64,000 nucleotides of DNA from an uncultured Candidatus Saccharibacteria bacterium (lineage in GTDB: Bacteria > Patescibacteriota > Saccharimonadia > Saccharimonadales > Saccharimonadaceae). Both the position numbers and the translations under genes were made by a program. The notes under the pieces were generated by a model. It had not been told where the DNA came from and searched no databases. It saw only the letters and a program-made list of their open reading frames with translations. Below are positions 1 through 8,166 of the stretch, piece after piece (within the stretch, counting starts at the first letter, position 1; every line of letters begins with the position of its first letter). The DNA is taken from positions 372,001-436,000 of the forward strand of contig CAOHYA010000001.1 in NCBI GenBank assembly GCA_948288625.1, written 5' to 3'.

Positions 1-634
1 TAAGACCCCATGAGTCTTTTAGGTGAGCTAGTTGCTTGCTGATGCTGGCAAGGGCGCTTACCTGTGAAGGGTGTTCGTAGCTTAATTTGTCGAAAAGCTG
101 GTCGACCGTTTGTGGTTCCTTGGCTTCTTTGACAGTGGCGACAATTTCGTCAACACGACCCTTGAGTTTCTTTTCGTCACCGTAATCGGCGATGGCGACT
201 GCTTGGTAGTAGTTATCGTTTTCGTCGAGGGTCGTAAGGCCTGGAGCCAAAGTGGCGATAAACGCAACGTGAGCACGTTCTTGTTGGTTGGTGGCTTTGC
301 CATAGATAGTGTCGGCGAGGTCTTGGGTGCGAGCGGCACGGCCATTTTCGCTGAGGGTACGGATGAATACTTTTTCGAGCTGAGCAACTGCATCGGTTTT
401 GCCATCTTCGGCGGCGATTTTAAGGCGAATAAGAATCGCTTTTTCAAGTTGACGAACACGTTCACGAGTAATGCCCAGGAGCTCGCCGATTTGTTCAAGT
501 GTTTCACGGCGGTCGTACAGGCCGAAACGACGAGTAATAATCTCGCGTTCACGCTCTTGATCAATCAGGGCGATGATGTCACTCACACCTGTTTTCAGGT
601 CGAGTTGTTTAGTTTCGGTAGCAGTTTCGGTCAT
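1..634 (-). CDS. Sigma-70 region 4-like / winged-helix DNA-binding protein (partial)
   Basis: The reading frame stays open from an ATG at 634 to the window edge, so the C-terminus is missing. Residues about 31-66 look like sigma-70 region 4 (RRFGLYDRRETL, then ITRERVRQLEKA), the helix-turn-helix that reads -35 elements. After it come two stretches that look like HARE-HTH-type winged helices (about residues 78-140, and from about 170 on). No sigma region 2 is present, so it is probably not a full sigma factor. It may be an RNA polymerase-associated or promoter-binding regulator. The SD is weak. The family assignment for region 4 is firm; the role is inferred. Confidence 0.75.
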   Translation of the reverse strand, partial: MTETATETKQLDLKTGVSDIIALIDQEREREIITRRFGLYDRRETLEQIGELLGITRERVRQLEKAILIRLKIAAEDGKTDAVAQLEKVFIRTLSENGRAARTQDLADTIYGKATNQQERAHVAFIATLAPGLTTLDENDNYYQAVAIADYGDEKKLKGRVDEIVATVKEAKEPQTVDQLFDKLSYEHPSQVSALASISKQLAHLKDSWGL

Positions 635-842
635 GTGCTCTATCTTTCTTCCCGCCACACCACAGGATCAGTTTTTTGCTCTTATTGAGTATCATTATAT
701 AAGATTATACAATATATGTCAAAGAATCTCTATGATTAATTCATTATAGCATGAAATAGACATGCAATGTAAATAGTGTTATGGCACTTTTCTTACGAAA
801 TTTATGTGGTATAGGTGGATAAATAAATAGTTCGTATAAAAG

Positions 843-873
843 AAAAAAGGACGGCCTGAGTGGTCGTCCTTTT
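843..873 (-). terminator. Rho-independent terminator
   Basis: An AAAAGGACG/CGTCCTTTT stem around a short loop, with a T-run on the minus strand. It closes the lipoprotein gene at 914-1780. Flanking A-runs could let it work in both directions. Confidence 0.7.
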
Positions 874-913
874 CCTTGATACTTAGTCCTTTCATACTAC
901 CTAAAGGGGTGAA

Positions 914-1780
914 TTAGCCTTCCGATGGGAGCGGTGGCGGCTGTTCGTTCGAGTTGAACTTGTCGCTCCGAGGGGAGAAGAACTCGATGCCGCACGGTTC
1001 CTCGGTCTCGACGTAGATGGTTTCCTTGTCGAGTGTGACCGAGAAGCCGACGAGATTCGCATCCTCTTCGTCTGACGGAACCAGTGATTCCATCAACGCA
1101 TCGCTGTTCATTGACAGTGTGTGACTGCTGCAGAAAAACGAATAGAAGTACGTCTCGCCGCTGACTGAGCCGAAGAGTTCCTGCTGAGCTTGCCATGCAG
1201 GCTTTCCACTTCTCCAGGCGTCGATGATCTTGGCGTCACCCTCGACGAGGGTTCGGCCGGTCGTCGTGACCTCGGGTGCCGGAAATTGATTGCCGTTGAG
1301 CGCATCGTACATTTGCTCGTTGATGTACTCCTGAGCAAGCATCCACACGCTACTCCACTCGAGGTTCGCAACGGTGTCTTTGTACGATTCGGCGACGTAC
1401 TTGTTGTAAATCGTGACCGAGGCATCGGAATAGGGCTCGACCGCCCATTTGAGCGTTGAGTTTACCGGGTAGGGCACTCCGTCCACTTCGACGATCGAAG
1501 TGAGCGTGTGACTGCCGATGTTCCGGTCGTACGACAAGGCCGGGTGATCGACTTCGTTGACCTTCTTGTCTTTCGACGAGAAGCCTTCTTCGAAGAGGTC
1601 TCCGTAGAACGAGTCGACGTACTTGGTGATCTTGCCAGTCGACGTATCGACGTAGACCGTCGCGCTGGGCGTCTCCGTATACGTCACACTGGGTGTGTTG
1701 GATGAACCGTTGCAGCCCGTGAGGCTGAGGAGCAGGCCGACCGCTCCGATGATGGGCAGTATGGCTTTTCTGAGACTCAT
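914..1780 (-). CDS. Putative secreted lipoprotein, function unknown
   Basis: A 288-residue protein with a classical lipoprotein signal: basic N-terminus, hydrophobic core, lipobox LTGC and lipidated Cys about 23. A Ser/Thr-rich linker follows, then an acidic globular part I do not recognise, with several Cys residues and a Pro-rich C-terminal tail (PPPLPSEG). The start is set by a strong SD (AGGAG, 5 nt before ATG). The leader is about 115 nt from a TTGACT-17-TAATAT promoter. Base composition is visibly richer in G+C than the neighbouring topA. Likely anchored on the outer face of the membrane. Confidence 0.75.
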   Translation of the reverse strand: MSLRKAILPIIGAVGLLLSLTGCNGSSNTPSVTYTETPSATVYVDTSTGKITKYVDSFYGDLFEEGFSSKDKKVNEVDHPALSYDRNIGSHTLTSIVEVDGVPYPVNSTLKWAVEPYSDASVTIYNKYVAESYKDTVANLEWSSVWMLAQEYINEQMYDALNGNQFPAPEVTTTGRTLVEGDAKIIDAWRSGKPAWQAQQELFGSVSGETYFYSFFCSSHTLSMNSDALMESLVPSDEEDANLVGFSVTLDKETIYVETEEPCGIEFFSPRSDKFNSNEQPPPLPSEG

Positions 1781-1882
1781 GAACTCTCCTGTAAGACGGG
1801 TGAATCGGTCAGATCCACAGTGCGGGTAGTTGAAAGATTAAAGCGTTAAGGAGCAGAAGTACTTTATGTACATCGCACGCCT

Positions 1883-1911
1883 ATATTAGCATAAAATTGA
1901 TAAAAAGTCAA
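1883..1911 (-). promoter_or_regulatory. Sigma-70-type promoter of the lipoprotein gene
   Basis: On the minus strand: TTGACT (1906-1911), 17-nt spacer, TAATAT (1883-1888). It leaves a leader of about 100 nt before the SD of the 1780 start. Confidence 0.65.
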
Positions 1912-1931
1912 TAAGCGTAAGCGTTAAGTGC

Positions 1932-4271
1932 TTATTTTTTGGCTTTTTTGGCAGCCGTCTTTTTTGCTGAAGCTTTACGTTTGGCGAAACGACCCTTAGC
2001 GGCCGGCGCATCGGCCAGCATTTGCTTGGCTTGTTCGTGAGTGATCTCTTTCGGCTCAGTGTCTTTAGGGATTTTTGCGTTCTTCTTGCCGTCGGTAATA
2101 TACGGACCGTAGCGACCATTGAGTACTTTGATGCCATCACCAAAGTCGGCAATGTTCTTTTCCGCCTCGGATTTGAGTTTTTCGGCGTATAATTCAAGTG
2201 CTTGTTCGAGGGTCACTTCGTGGGGATCGAGCGGTTTGATGCTGACGAATAACTTCCCTACTTGAATGTAGGGACCGAAGCGACCGATATTGGCTTTGAT
2301 ATCTTCACCTTCTTTGGTTTGACCGACGAGTCGGGGAAGCTTGAACGCTTTCAAAGCGTCTTCAAGGGTAACGGTATCGATGCGCAAGCCTTTTGGCATT
2401 GGAGCGAATTGTGGTTTTTCTTCACCTTCAGTGTCACCAAGTTGCAACATGGGGCCAAAACGACCGAAACGAGCGTAAATCATTTTCCCGGTTTTTGGGT
2501 CGGTACCTACTGGAGTAGATTGAGCTACCTTCGAGCGGTCGATGTCGCCGGCACCTTCCACGAGTTTATGGAATGGCTGATAGAATTTTTCAAGCATGAC
2601 GTTACGCGCTAATGCGCCGGTGGCGATTTGGTCGAAGTCTTGCTCTACGTTGGCCGTGAAGCCGTAATCGACGATTTGGTCGAAATGCTCGTTTAAGAAA
2701 TCGCTCATCATCATACCGATAGCGGTCGGAACCAGTTTGCCGCGGTCGGCACCGGTTTTCTCTTGTACGATTTCGCGAACAACATCATTACCCGGGGTAA
2801 CACCTAATGTAATGACATCACGTTCCAAGCCTTCACCCTCACCTTTTTCAACGTAGTCGCGTACCTGGATGGTATTAATGATGGTGGCGTAGGTCGATGG
2901 CCGGCCGATTCCAAGCTCTTCAAGTTTTTTCACCAGCGAACCTTCGGTATAGCGTGCAGGTGGGCGGGTAAACGTTTGGCGGGCGGTCGCTTGGTCGAGA
3001 GCGAGTTGATCACCTGAAGCCATTGCTGGCAGGATTTCCGGATCTTTTTTACTTGCACCGTATACTTTTAAGAAACCATCGAAAATGATCACTTCACCCT
3101 TCGCTTCGAAGGATAGGTTTGAGCTACTGATAGCGATGGTGACGACTGTCTTCTCAAGCTTGGCCGGTGCCATTTGGCTGGCTAAGGTACGGCGACGGAT
3201 GAGGTCGTAGAGTCGTTGGTCGTAATCGTTTGAGCTTCCCTTTTCTGCTGCCATGTCGGTAGGTCGGATAGCTTCGTGAGCTTCCTGGGCGCTTGAAGAT
3301 TTGGTTTTGAACTGGCGAACTTGAGAATATTCTTCGCCGTAACGACTCTTGATGTAACTGGCCGCGGCGGCGATGGCTTGGCCGCTCAAGGTATTGGAGT
3401 CAGTACGCATGTAGGTAATTTTACCTTCTTGGTACAGCTTTTGGGCGCTGCTCATGGTTGCGCGGGCACCGAAACCGAGCTTACTGTTGGCTTCTTGTTG
3501 TAAGGTACTGGTGGTGAATGGTGCACCTGGGCTACGGGTACCAGGGCTGGTAGTGACGTTCGAAACGCTAAAGGTGGCGTTTTTTAACGAATCGAGAAAT
3601 GCTTGAGCTTCCTCTTCGGTATCGAAACGTTGCGGAAGTTCGGCTTTGACGGTTGCGCCATCATGTGTGAACTCAGCCGTTACCTTAAATTGAAACGAGC
3701 CTTCGAAGGCTTGTATTTCCCGTTCGCGCTCAACGAGCAATTTAACAGCTGGAGATTGTACTCGCCCGGCAGATTTACCACCAGGGACTTTTTGCCAAAT
3801 GACCGGGCTTAACTCGAACCCTACCAGGCGGTCGAGAATCTGGCGGGCTTGCTGGGCTTGTACTAGTTCCATATCGACGGTACGTGGGCTTTTAACCGCT
3901 TCTTCGATGGCGGATTTGGTAATTTCGTGGAAAACGATACGTTTCGTCTTTTCAGGGTCGAGGCCGAGCACTTCGCAAAGGTGCCAAGCAATCGCCTCGC
4001 CTTCGCGGTCTTCATCGGTTGCCAACCATACCTGCTCGGCGGCTTTGGTGGCTTTTTTCAGTTCGGTGATCGTTTTTTTCTTTTCGGTATCGATTTCATA
4101 GACTGTTTTGAAATCGTTTTTTACGTCGATAGGCGGCGTACCATCTTTGGTCTTTTTAGCGATTGAACGAATATGCCCAACGCTGGAGAGCACGGTAAAA
4201 TCACTGCCGAGATATTTCTCGATAGTTTTTGCTTTGGCTGGGGACTCGACGATTACTAAATTCTTACTCAT
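1932..4271 (-). CDS. topA: DNA topoisomerase I
   Basis: Type IA topoisomerase, 779 residues, relaxes negatively supercoiled DNA. The TOPRIM domain opens with VESPAKAK (Glu9) and carries the acidic triad TDEDRE (Asp86-Asp88). The catalytic tyrosine is Tyr287 in ITYMRTDS. The C-terminal part has several GRFGP/GRYGP repeats typical of bacterial TopA C-terminal repeats instead of four-Cys zinc fingers, then a Lys/Ala-rich tail that probably binds DNA. A TACAAT box sits 8 nt before the ATG, so the mRNA is probably leaderless. Identification is firm. Confidence 0.97.
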   Translation of the reverse strand: MSKNLVIVESPAKAKTIEKYLGSDFTVLSSVGHIRSIAKKTKDGTPPIDVKNDFKTVYEIDTEKKKTITELKKATKAAEQVWLATDEDREGEAIAWHLCEVLGLDPEKTKRIVFHEITKSAIEEAVKSPRTVDMELVQAQQARQILDRLVGFELSPVIWQKVPGGKSAGRVQSPAVKLLVEREREIQAFEGSFQFKVTAEFTHDGATVKAELPQRFDTEEEAQAFLDSLKNATFSVSNVTTSPGTRSPGAPFTTSTLQQEANSKLGFGARATMSSAQKLYQEGKITYMRTDSNTLSGQAIAAAASYIKSRYGEEYSQVRQFKTKSSSAQEAHEAIRPTDMAAEKGSSNDYDQRLYDLIRRRTLASQMAPAKLEKTVVTIAISSSNLSFEAKGEVIIFDGFLKVYGASKKDPEILPAMASGDQLALDQATARQTFTRPPARYTEGSLVKKLEELGIGRPSTYATIINTIQVRDYVEKGEGEGLERDVITLGVTPGNDVVREIVQEKTGADRGKLVPTAIGMMMSDFLNEHFDQIVDYGFTANVEQDFDQIATGALARNVMLEKFYQPFHKLVEGAGDIDRSKVAQSTPVGTDPKTGKMIYARFGRFGPMLQLGDTEGEEKPQFAPMPKGLRIDTVTLEDALKAFKLPRLVGQTKEGEDIKANIGRFGPYIQVGKLFVSIKPLDPHEVTLEQALELYAEKLKSEAEKNIADFGDGIKVLNGRYGPYITDGKKNAKIPKDTEPKEITHEQAKQMLADAPAAKGRFAKRKASAKKTAAKKAKK

Positions 4272-4388
4272 ATATATCTATTGTACGCACTAATGCTTAT
4301 ATTTTTATGTGACAAACGCCTATTAGCTAAACACAAGGCGTTACTTTATACAAATTGGAGAGGTTTGTAAACCACCCGGAAAGTTAAG

Positions 4389-4413
4389 GGGCCGCCACGT
4401 AGTGCGGCGGCCC
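4389..4413 (-). terminator. G+C-rich hairpin after the 4431 gene
   Basis: GGGCCGCC pairs with GGCGGCCC (8 bp) with no real T-run. Nearly the same hairpin follows the upstream paralogue (4896-4919), so the end signal seems to have been copied with the gene. Confidence 0.5.
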
Positions 4414-4430
4414 GGGACGGAAATTCGTAC

Positions 4431-4823
4431 TCAATAGCCCAAACGATGCTTCATGAAGGCGTTGGCGGCTTCGACGTACAGTTCGCGGCCGCCAGGCAGT
4501 TCAAAAAACAAGCGTTCAGCCCATTGATCCGTCATGCGAGATCTCCAGGTAGTACCCGGTGAATCAAGCGTAGCGAGGTTACCCTGCCAGTAGCTGAAGA
4601 TCTGGAGAACATCTCCACTGGTGCCGTGGAACTGGTTCAGAATGATAACGAAGCGCAGGTTTTCTTTTCCGAGCCGCTTTTCCACGATCTTGAACGCTTC
4701 CAGGAAACATTCATGGAGACGCTGCTCGTCGCGATCGTCGATGATATGGATACCATGCTCGTGGAGTCCGGCCAATAGGCCTACGCCGAAATCTTGCAAT
4801 GTCAATCTCGTTTTGGTTGTCAT
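4431..4823 (-). CDS. Small conserved protein, tandem paralogue 2
   Basis: 130 residues, function unknown. It aligns along its length with the protein at 4938-5324: N-terminal LTLQDFGVGLLAGL against LSLEDFGLGLMAGL, and C-terminal PGGRELYVEAANAFMK against PGGRELFLKATNAFLK. No signal peptide or membrane segment; predicted cytosolic and mostly helical at both ends. I start at the ATG at 4823 because GGAG lies just before it and because the leader matches the paralogue's leader (GACAGATCGGAGC against GACAGATTGGAGC). A longer reading from 4868 would put the leader inside the protein. Confidence 0.7.
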   Translation of the reverse strand: MTTKTRLTLQDFGVGLLAGLHEHGIHIIDDRDEQRLHECFLEAFKIVEKRLGKENLRFVIILNQFHGTSGDVLQIFSYWQGNLATLDSPGTTWRSRMTDQWAERLFFELPGGRELYVEAANAFMKHRLGY

Positions 4824-4895
4824 GATGCTCCGATCTGTCGAGGTGCGAGGTCCGCTTGGTACTATCATACAATAAGTATGATGTGCGTAGGTTAA

Positions 4896-4919
4896 GGGCC
4901 GCCACTTTCGTGGCGGCCC
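4896..4919 (-). terminator. G+C-rich hairpin between the paralogues
   Basis: A perfect 10-bp stem GGGCCGCCAC/GTGGCGGCCC with loop TTTC. It matches the hairpin at 4389-4413 in arms and flank. T-rich sequence is minimal. Confidence 0.55.
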
Positions 4920-4937
4920 GGGCTGGACTTGTGGTGC

Positions 4938-5324
4938 TTATCGTGAACGATATACCTTCAGGAACGCATTCGTTGCCTTCAGGAACAATTCTCTTCCTCC
5001 AGGAATCCTCGCCAGACGCCGTTGCGCATCGGTAGGGCTCATGACGAAGAAGAAGGTGCCGGGTGTTCGTGCCGGAACGAGGTAGCCCTGTTTCCAGAGC
5101 CGTAGAATCCGTTCCACTCCACTACTTTTTCCTCCCGAAGCGTCAGCCTTCAGTTCGAAGCCGATAGCACCTTCGCCCAGCTCTTCGCGCAAAACTTTGT
5201 AAGCCGCGATGAACGCCGGGTGTACGGTGCGTCGATCTTCATTCACTAGGTCAACGCTCTTTGAGATGAGCCCGGCCATGAGTCCGAGGCCAAAGTCTTC
5301 CAGCGAAAGTCGCTGATTGCTCAT
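4938..5324 (-). CDS. Small conserved protein, tandem paralogue 1
   Basis: 128 residues, function unknown, paralogue of 4431-4823. The shared core is an N-terminal DFGLGLMAGL helix, a middle part with a conserved long helix (AAYKVLREELGEG here), and the C-terminal PGGREL...NAFLK block. The middle differs most between the copies. The start at 5324 is chosen on an SD (TTGGAGC, spacing about 5); the frame is open upstream but that part is leader. More G+C-rich than topA. The pair could be two variants of one cytosolic factor, or an interacting pair. Confidence 0.7.
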   Translation of the reverse strand: MSNQRLSLEDFGLGLMAGLISKSVDLVNEDRRTVHPAFIAAYKVLREELGEGAIGFELKADASGGKSSGVERILRLWKQGYLVPARTPGTFFFVMSPTDAQRRLARIPGGRELFLKATNAFLKVYRSR

Positions 5325-5416
5325 ACCGCTCCAATCTGTCGATGTGCGAAAGTCTCTTGCGGAGCCTTTGCGCGATGAATGATCATTTTCACGCGAGGAC
5401 TGCAACGCTTACTTAC

Positions 5417-5445
5417 GTTATACAATAAAAAGCTTATATTGTCCA
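5417..5445 (-). promoter_or_regulatory. Promoter of the paralogue pair
   Basis: Minus-strand TGGACA (5440-5445), 17-nt spacer, TATAAC (5417-5422), about 90 nt ahead of the 5324 start. Confidence 0.5.
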
Positions 5446-5569
5446 CATATTTCCGCGGCAATTCTCCCCCACGGACAAGGAAGGGGGCGGTTAAGTTTTG
5501 AGTTATGAAACTTTTTTGGCCATTCTTTTTACTGCAGACATAAGCTGAGGCGCGGCTTATAATAAGGAT

Positions 5570-6190
5570 ATGAATGAGAAACAGCCAACCAAGAGGTGCA
5601 TGTACATAGATTTATCGAATCTATACGGTGGCATAGGTGAAATTTTCGACCCTGGAGTATACATTGATTTCTCAACTCTTATGCCAATCTTAGATGAACG
5701 ATTCGGAGGAATAGACAAGTTCAAGGTCTATGGGTCGTACAGAGGAATCACAGAAGCAACCAAGGTAGGCGACATTGAAAGCATCAAGGGTCAAGCTGAG
5801 TTCATGAACTCAGCAAAATTACCCAACGTTCATTTCGGAAAAGGTTATATCAAAAAAGGCCAGGAAAAAACGGTTGATATGCAACTCGGTATCGACATGG
5901 TAAACGATGCCCATAACGGAGAGTACACCGATTACATTCTTTTCGCAGGTGATGCCGATTTTAGCTACCCCGTGAGCATCATCAGAAAAATGGGAAAATA
6001 CTTTCATTATTGCGCATTTGCAAACAGATATTCTGCGTTATTCGCTTTCCAGGCGAGGAAAAAATTGATCATTGATTACAAAGGTATGTTCTCCAGGTTA
6101 ACACCCATGCCAAACGTACCCGAACATGACGTAACTATCATAGATATTTACAATCATAAGTCCGTAAAAACAAGAAGCATAAAAACCTAG
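5570..6190 (+). CDS. NYN (LabA-like PIN) domain ribonuclease
   Basis: 206 residues with a NYN/PIN fold expected to cut RNA using metal-binding aspartates. The first strand YIDLSNLYG carries Asp14 and Asn17, the middle TVDMQLGIDM carries Asp103 and Asp109, and LFAGDADFSYPV carries Asp128 and Asp130. These are the four acidic positions of LabA/NYN proteins. There is a short basic C-terminal tail. The ATG has an AAGGAT SD overlapping its TATAAT box region, so the leader is very short. It stands alone. Possible roles are RNA decay or defence; the context does not decide. Confidence 0.85.
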   Translation: MNEKQPTKRCMYIDLSNLYGGIGEIFDPGVYIDFSTLMPILDERFGGIDKFKVYGSYRGITEATKVGDIESIKGQAEFMNSAKLPNVHFGKGYIKKGQEKTVDMQLGIDMVNDAHNGEYTDYILFAGDADFSYPVSIIRKMGKYFHYCAFANRYSALFAFQARKKLIIDYKGMFSRLTPMPNVPEHDVTIIDIYNHKSVKTRSIKT

Positions 6191-6201
6191 GGAGGCAAAA
6201 A

Positions 6202-6222
6202 CCCCGCATTCATCATGCGGGG
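6202..6222. terminator. Hairpin after the NYN gene
   Basis: CCCCGCAT pairs with ATGCGGGG around TCATC. The homopolymer run lies on the minus-strand exit side (TTTTT), so it works best for minus transcription, although the gene it follows is on the plus strand. Confidence 0.4.
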
Positions 6223-6282
6223 CGAGTACTCTCATATTATCATATATTTATCCACAGGTCAATACCGTGCGATAGTTTATGC

Positions 6283-6288
6283 TATAAT
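6283..6288 (+). promoter_or_regulatory. Extended -10 promoter (TGCTATAAT)
   Basis: TATAAT with an upstream TG one base away. No clear -35. It would start transcription at about 6294, exactly at the 5' arm of the closing stem of the RNA below. Confidence 0.6.
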
Positions 6289-6293
6289 ATCCC

Positions 6294-6425
6294 TGTCTAG
6301 ATTTTTCAAATTTGTTGCAGGGCTTTTTTATTTTCCTAACTTAGAATGGGCAGCCATTTGCGTTAGTTAGGATTTGATCCCTGCTTGAAAGGTCTAGACA
6401 GCCAGCGATGGCTGTCCATTTTATT
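6294..6425 (+). ncRNA. Structured RNA with overlapping terminator (attenuator or small RNA)
   Basis: A nested rod of helices can be read directly: 6294-6301 with 6393-6400 (TGTCTAGA/TCTAGACA, 8 bp), 6304-6309 with 6385-6390, 6317-6322 with 6379-6384, 6334-6340 with 6366-6372, and an inner AATGG/CCATT hairpin (6345-6358). The closing helix overlaps by four bases an 8-bp terminator stem, GACAGCCA-GCGA-TGGCTGTC (6397-6416), followed by a T-rich tract. The two structures exclude each other, as in transcription attenuation. The next gene starts at 6446. A free small RNA with a large internal bubble (6S-like shape) is the alternative. Confidence 0.55.
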
Positions 6426-6445
6426 TAGGCAAGGAACTTATACCA

Positions 6446-7024
6446 TTGAAGACCAAGGCATTCATCAACCGTCATTTCGTGTCCGTCACGCACATATCGC
6501 TGGCGGTCATTTTCATCGTCGTAATCGTCGCCATGTCGGTACAGGCCGTGAACACGAAGCACGCACCGACCGAGGGGAAGCCCGCGGATACCGCGCGTGA
6601 AACCGACGAAGCTCAGCCTCCTACCGCCGAAAATGACGCGCCGGCACAGAACCAGGATGCCGACCGGATCCCTTCGCCCGCGACGAGCGTTCCGGGCAAG
6701 GCGACAACCGGCGGCTATGTCGCTCCGGTATGTACGAAGTCTGTTCTTCCTCACGGTTCGCGAACCGTGCAGCAGCCATACTCCTATACGGACGAGACCC
6801 GTACCGTACGGGGAAGCGACGGGTATCTGCAGACATGTACCGCCGATTCGACAGGATGGAAGCCCGCCGACGTGCGCAAGGAACCGGTAGATACGGTCGT
6901 TTACCAGGGGACCAGATCAAGGGAAGCGGACGCTGACGCGGCATACGCCCGGTGGATTACGAAATGCAGACAGCAGTTCGGAGATGTTTCGAGCGCATAT
7001 CAGCAGTGCGTTCAGTCGTATTAG
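6446..7024 (+). CDS. Membrane-anchored protein with G5-like region
   Basis: 192 residues from a TTG start; AAGGAA lies about 9 nt upstream, and this start is needed to include the single N-terminal membrane segment (about residues 15-35). A Pro/Ala/Asp-rich linker (about 40-85) follows. The extracellular domain has four Cys residues and a stretch resembling G5 domains (RTVRGSDGYLQT ... EPVDTVVYQGTR). G5 domains occur in cell-wall-binding and resuscitation-type proteins, but here the match is by eye. G+C-rich. It lies directly behind the structured RNA, which may control it. Confidence 0.65.
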   Translation: MKTKAFINRHFVSVTHISLAVIFIVVIVAMSVQAVNTKHAPTEGKPADTARETDEAQPPTAENDAPAQNQDADRIPSPATSVPGKATTGGYVAPVCTKSVLPHGSRTVQQPYSYTDETRTVRGSDGYLQTCTADSTGWKPADVRKEPVDTVVYQGTRSREADADAAYARWITKCRQQFGDVSSAYQQCVQSY

Positions 7025-7040
7025 GGTATACTGTATCCAT

Positions 7041-7103
7041 ATGGGTACCACGAAGAAGAACTTCATCAGGACGCTGAAGAAGGTCGTTAAGAAGCCTTCC
7101 TAG
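7041..7103 (+). CDS. Possible 20-residue cationic peptide
   Basis: A short frame, MGTTKKNFIRTLKKVVKKPS: nine Lys/Arg and no acidic residue, able to form an amphipathic helix. No convincing SD. It starts 16 nt after the 6446-7024 gene and overlaps the 3' end of the transposase on the other strand by 17 nt. It could be a real peptide, the stump of a gene cut by the insertion sequence, or chance. Confidence 0.25.
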   Translation: MGTTKKNFIRTLKKVVKKPS

Positions 7104-7965
7104 TCTCTCGTAAGAGATGGAAGAACAATGCGCCCTTGCGCCTGCGGGTATACCTCCAGGCGTATTCGTTCGCGTAGAGCTGCAGGTGCTGGGAGCTGAC
7201 GTGCCGGTAGATGCCCTTTATCCCGCGCTTCAGGTGCGACCACAGGTTCTCCACGTTCTGGGTGTAGCTGTCGGGCGTGTAGAACTGCCCCGCGGAGTGG
7301 TTCGTGCTCCTGTGCTCGAACCCGTACCTGTTCAGCAGGGAGTAGGGCTTCCACCCGTCGGTGTGCACCAGCGCGTTCGGCGCGACGTTCTCCCGGATCA
7401 GGGGGATGAGCACCCGCGTCCCGGCCGACCTGACGTGCCATATCCTGGCCTTCCCGTCGCGCTCCACCATCCCGAAGAGCACCTGGCCCGCCCGGTTTCC
7501 CGTGAGGCCGTAGGTCGCCCGCGCGGAGGAACGCTTGTAGACGTTGGCGTGCACGTAGGTCTCGTCGACCTCTATCTCCCTGCCGAACGGCTCGTCCGGG
7601 GCGGCCATCATACCGCGTATGAGCCGGAGCATGCGCCAGGCCGTCTTGTAGGTCACGCCTATGTCGCGCTGCAACTGGGCGGCGCTGTACCCGGACTTGT
7701 GCGAGCTCATGGCGTATATGGCGTAGAACCAGTCCGTGAGGGCGGTGGTGGAGCCGTGGAAGATGGTTCCCGAGAGCGGGAAGGCGTGGCGTCCGCACCT
7801 GCCGCAGGCGTAGGCGCGCCGTCCGCCCACCCGGTAGTGCCTCGTCGGACCGCAGGATACGCAGGAGAAGCCCTCCGGATAGAGGTGCCCGACGAGCCAC
7901 GCGAAGCAGGCCCGGTCGTCGGGAAAGTCGGCGTGGAACTGCTTCAAGGTGTATTTGTCCAACAT
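7087..7965 (-). CDS. IS1595-family transposase
   Basis: 292 residues. An N-terminal zinc ribbon (Cys35, Cys38, Cys54, Cys57) precedes an ISXO2-type DDE domain: Asp134 in EVDETYV, Asp203 in VHTDGWKP, and the third catalytic region in VENLWSHLKRG (about 239-246). The protein looks full length and active. The ORF is markedly G+C-rich compared with its surroundings, which points to a recent arrival. A TATAAT box lies 10 nt before the ATG (leaderless). I could not define terminal inverted repeats or a target duplication with confidence, so the element ends are open. Confidence 0.9.
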   Translation of the reverse strand: MLDKYTLKQFHADFPDDRACFAWLVGHLYPEGFSCVSCGPTRHYRVGGRRAYACGRCGRHAFPLSGTIFHGSTTALTDWFYAIYAMSSHKSGYSAAQLQRDIGVTYKTAWRMLRLIRGMMAAPDEPFGREIEVDETYVHANVYKRSSARATYGLTGNRAGQVLFGMVERDGKARIWHVRSAGTRVLIPLIRENVAPNALVHTDGWKPYSLLNRYGFEHRSTNHSAGQFYTPDSYTQNVENLWSHLKRGIKGIYRHVSSQHLQLYANEYAWRYTRRRKGALFFHLLRETRKAS

Positions 7966-8131
7966 ACGGCGTATTATTATACCATTATTTTAAGCTTAGA
8001 GCAATACTTGTAAGGGGTGGACCGAGGTAGAATAAACTTTTTCTAGTGCTTATTTTAGAAAACCATAAGATAACTACGCTACATATAGCGTATTAAGAAT
8101 AGATGTAGTAAATTAAACTTTCAAAAAAATG

Positions 8132-8160
8132 TTGTAAAGCTAATGTTTAAGGAGTATACT
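8132..8160 (+). promoter_or_regulatory. Promoter TTGTAA-17-TATACT
   Basis: TTGTAA at 8132-8137, exact 17-nt spacer, TATACT at 8155-8160. No plausible ORF follows before the terminator at 8282. Confidence 0.6.
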
Positions 8161-8166
8161 GATAAG

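Noticed and set aside
6294..6425. Calling the RNA 6S RNA
   Set aside because: Rod shape is suggestive, but it is short and the terminator overlaps the closing stem, which suits attenuation better.
7100..8013. Long frames over the transposase in other frames (266 and 298 codons)
   Set aside because: Arg/Ala/Pro- and Val/Gly-biased translation typical of G+C-rich shadows; the transposase has all catalytic motifs.
7087..8040. Defined IS inverted repeats and target duplication
   Set aside because: No convincing matching ends could be read on the two sides.
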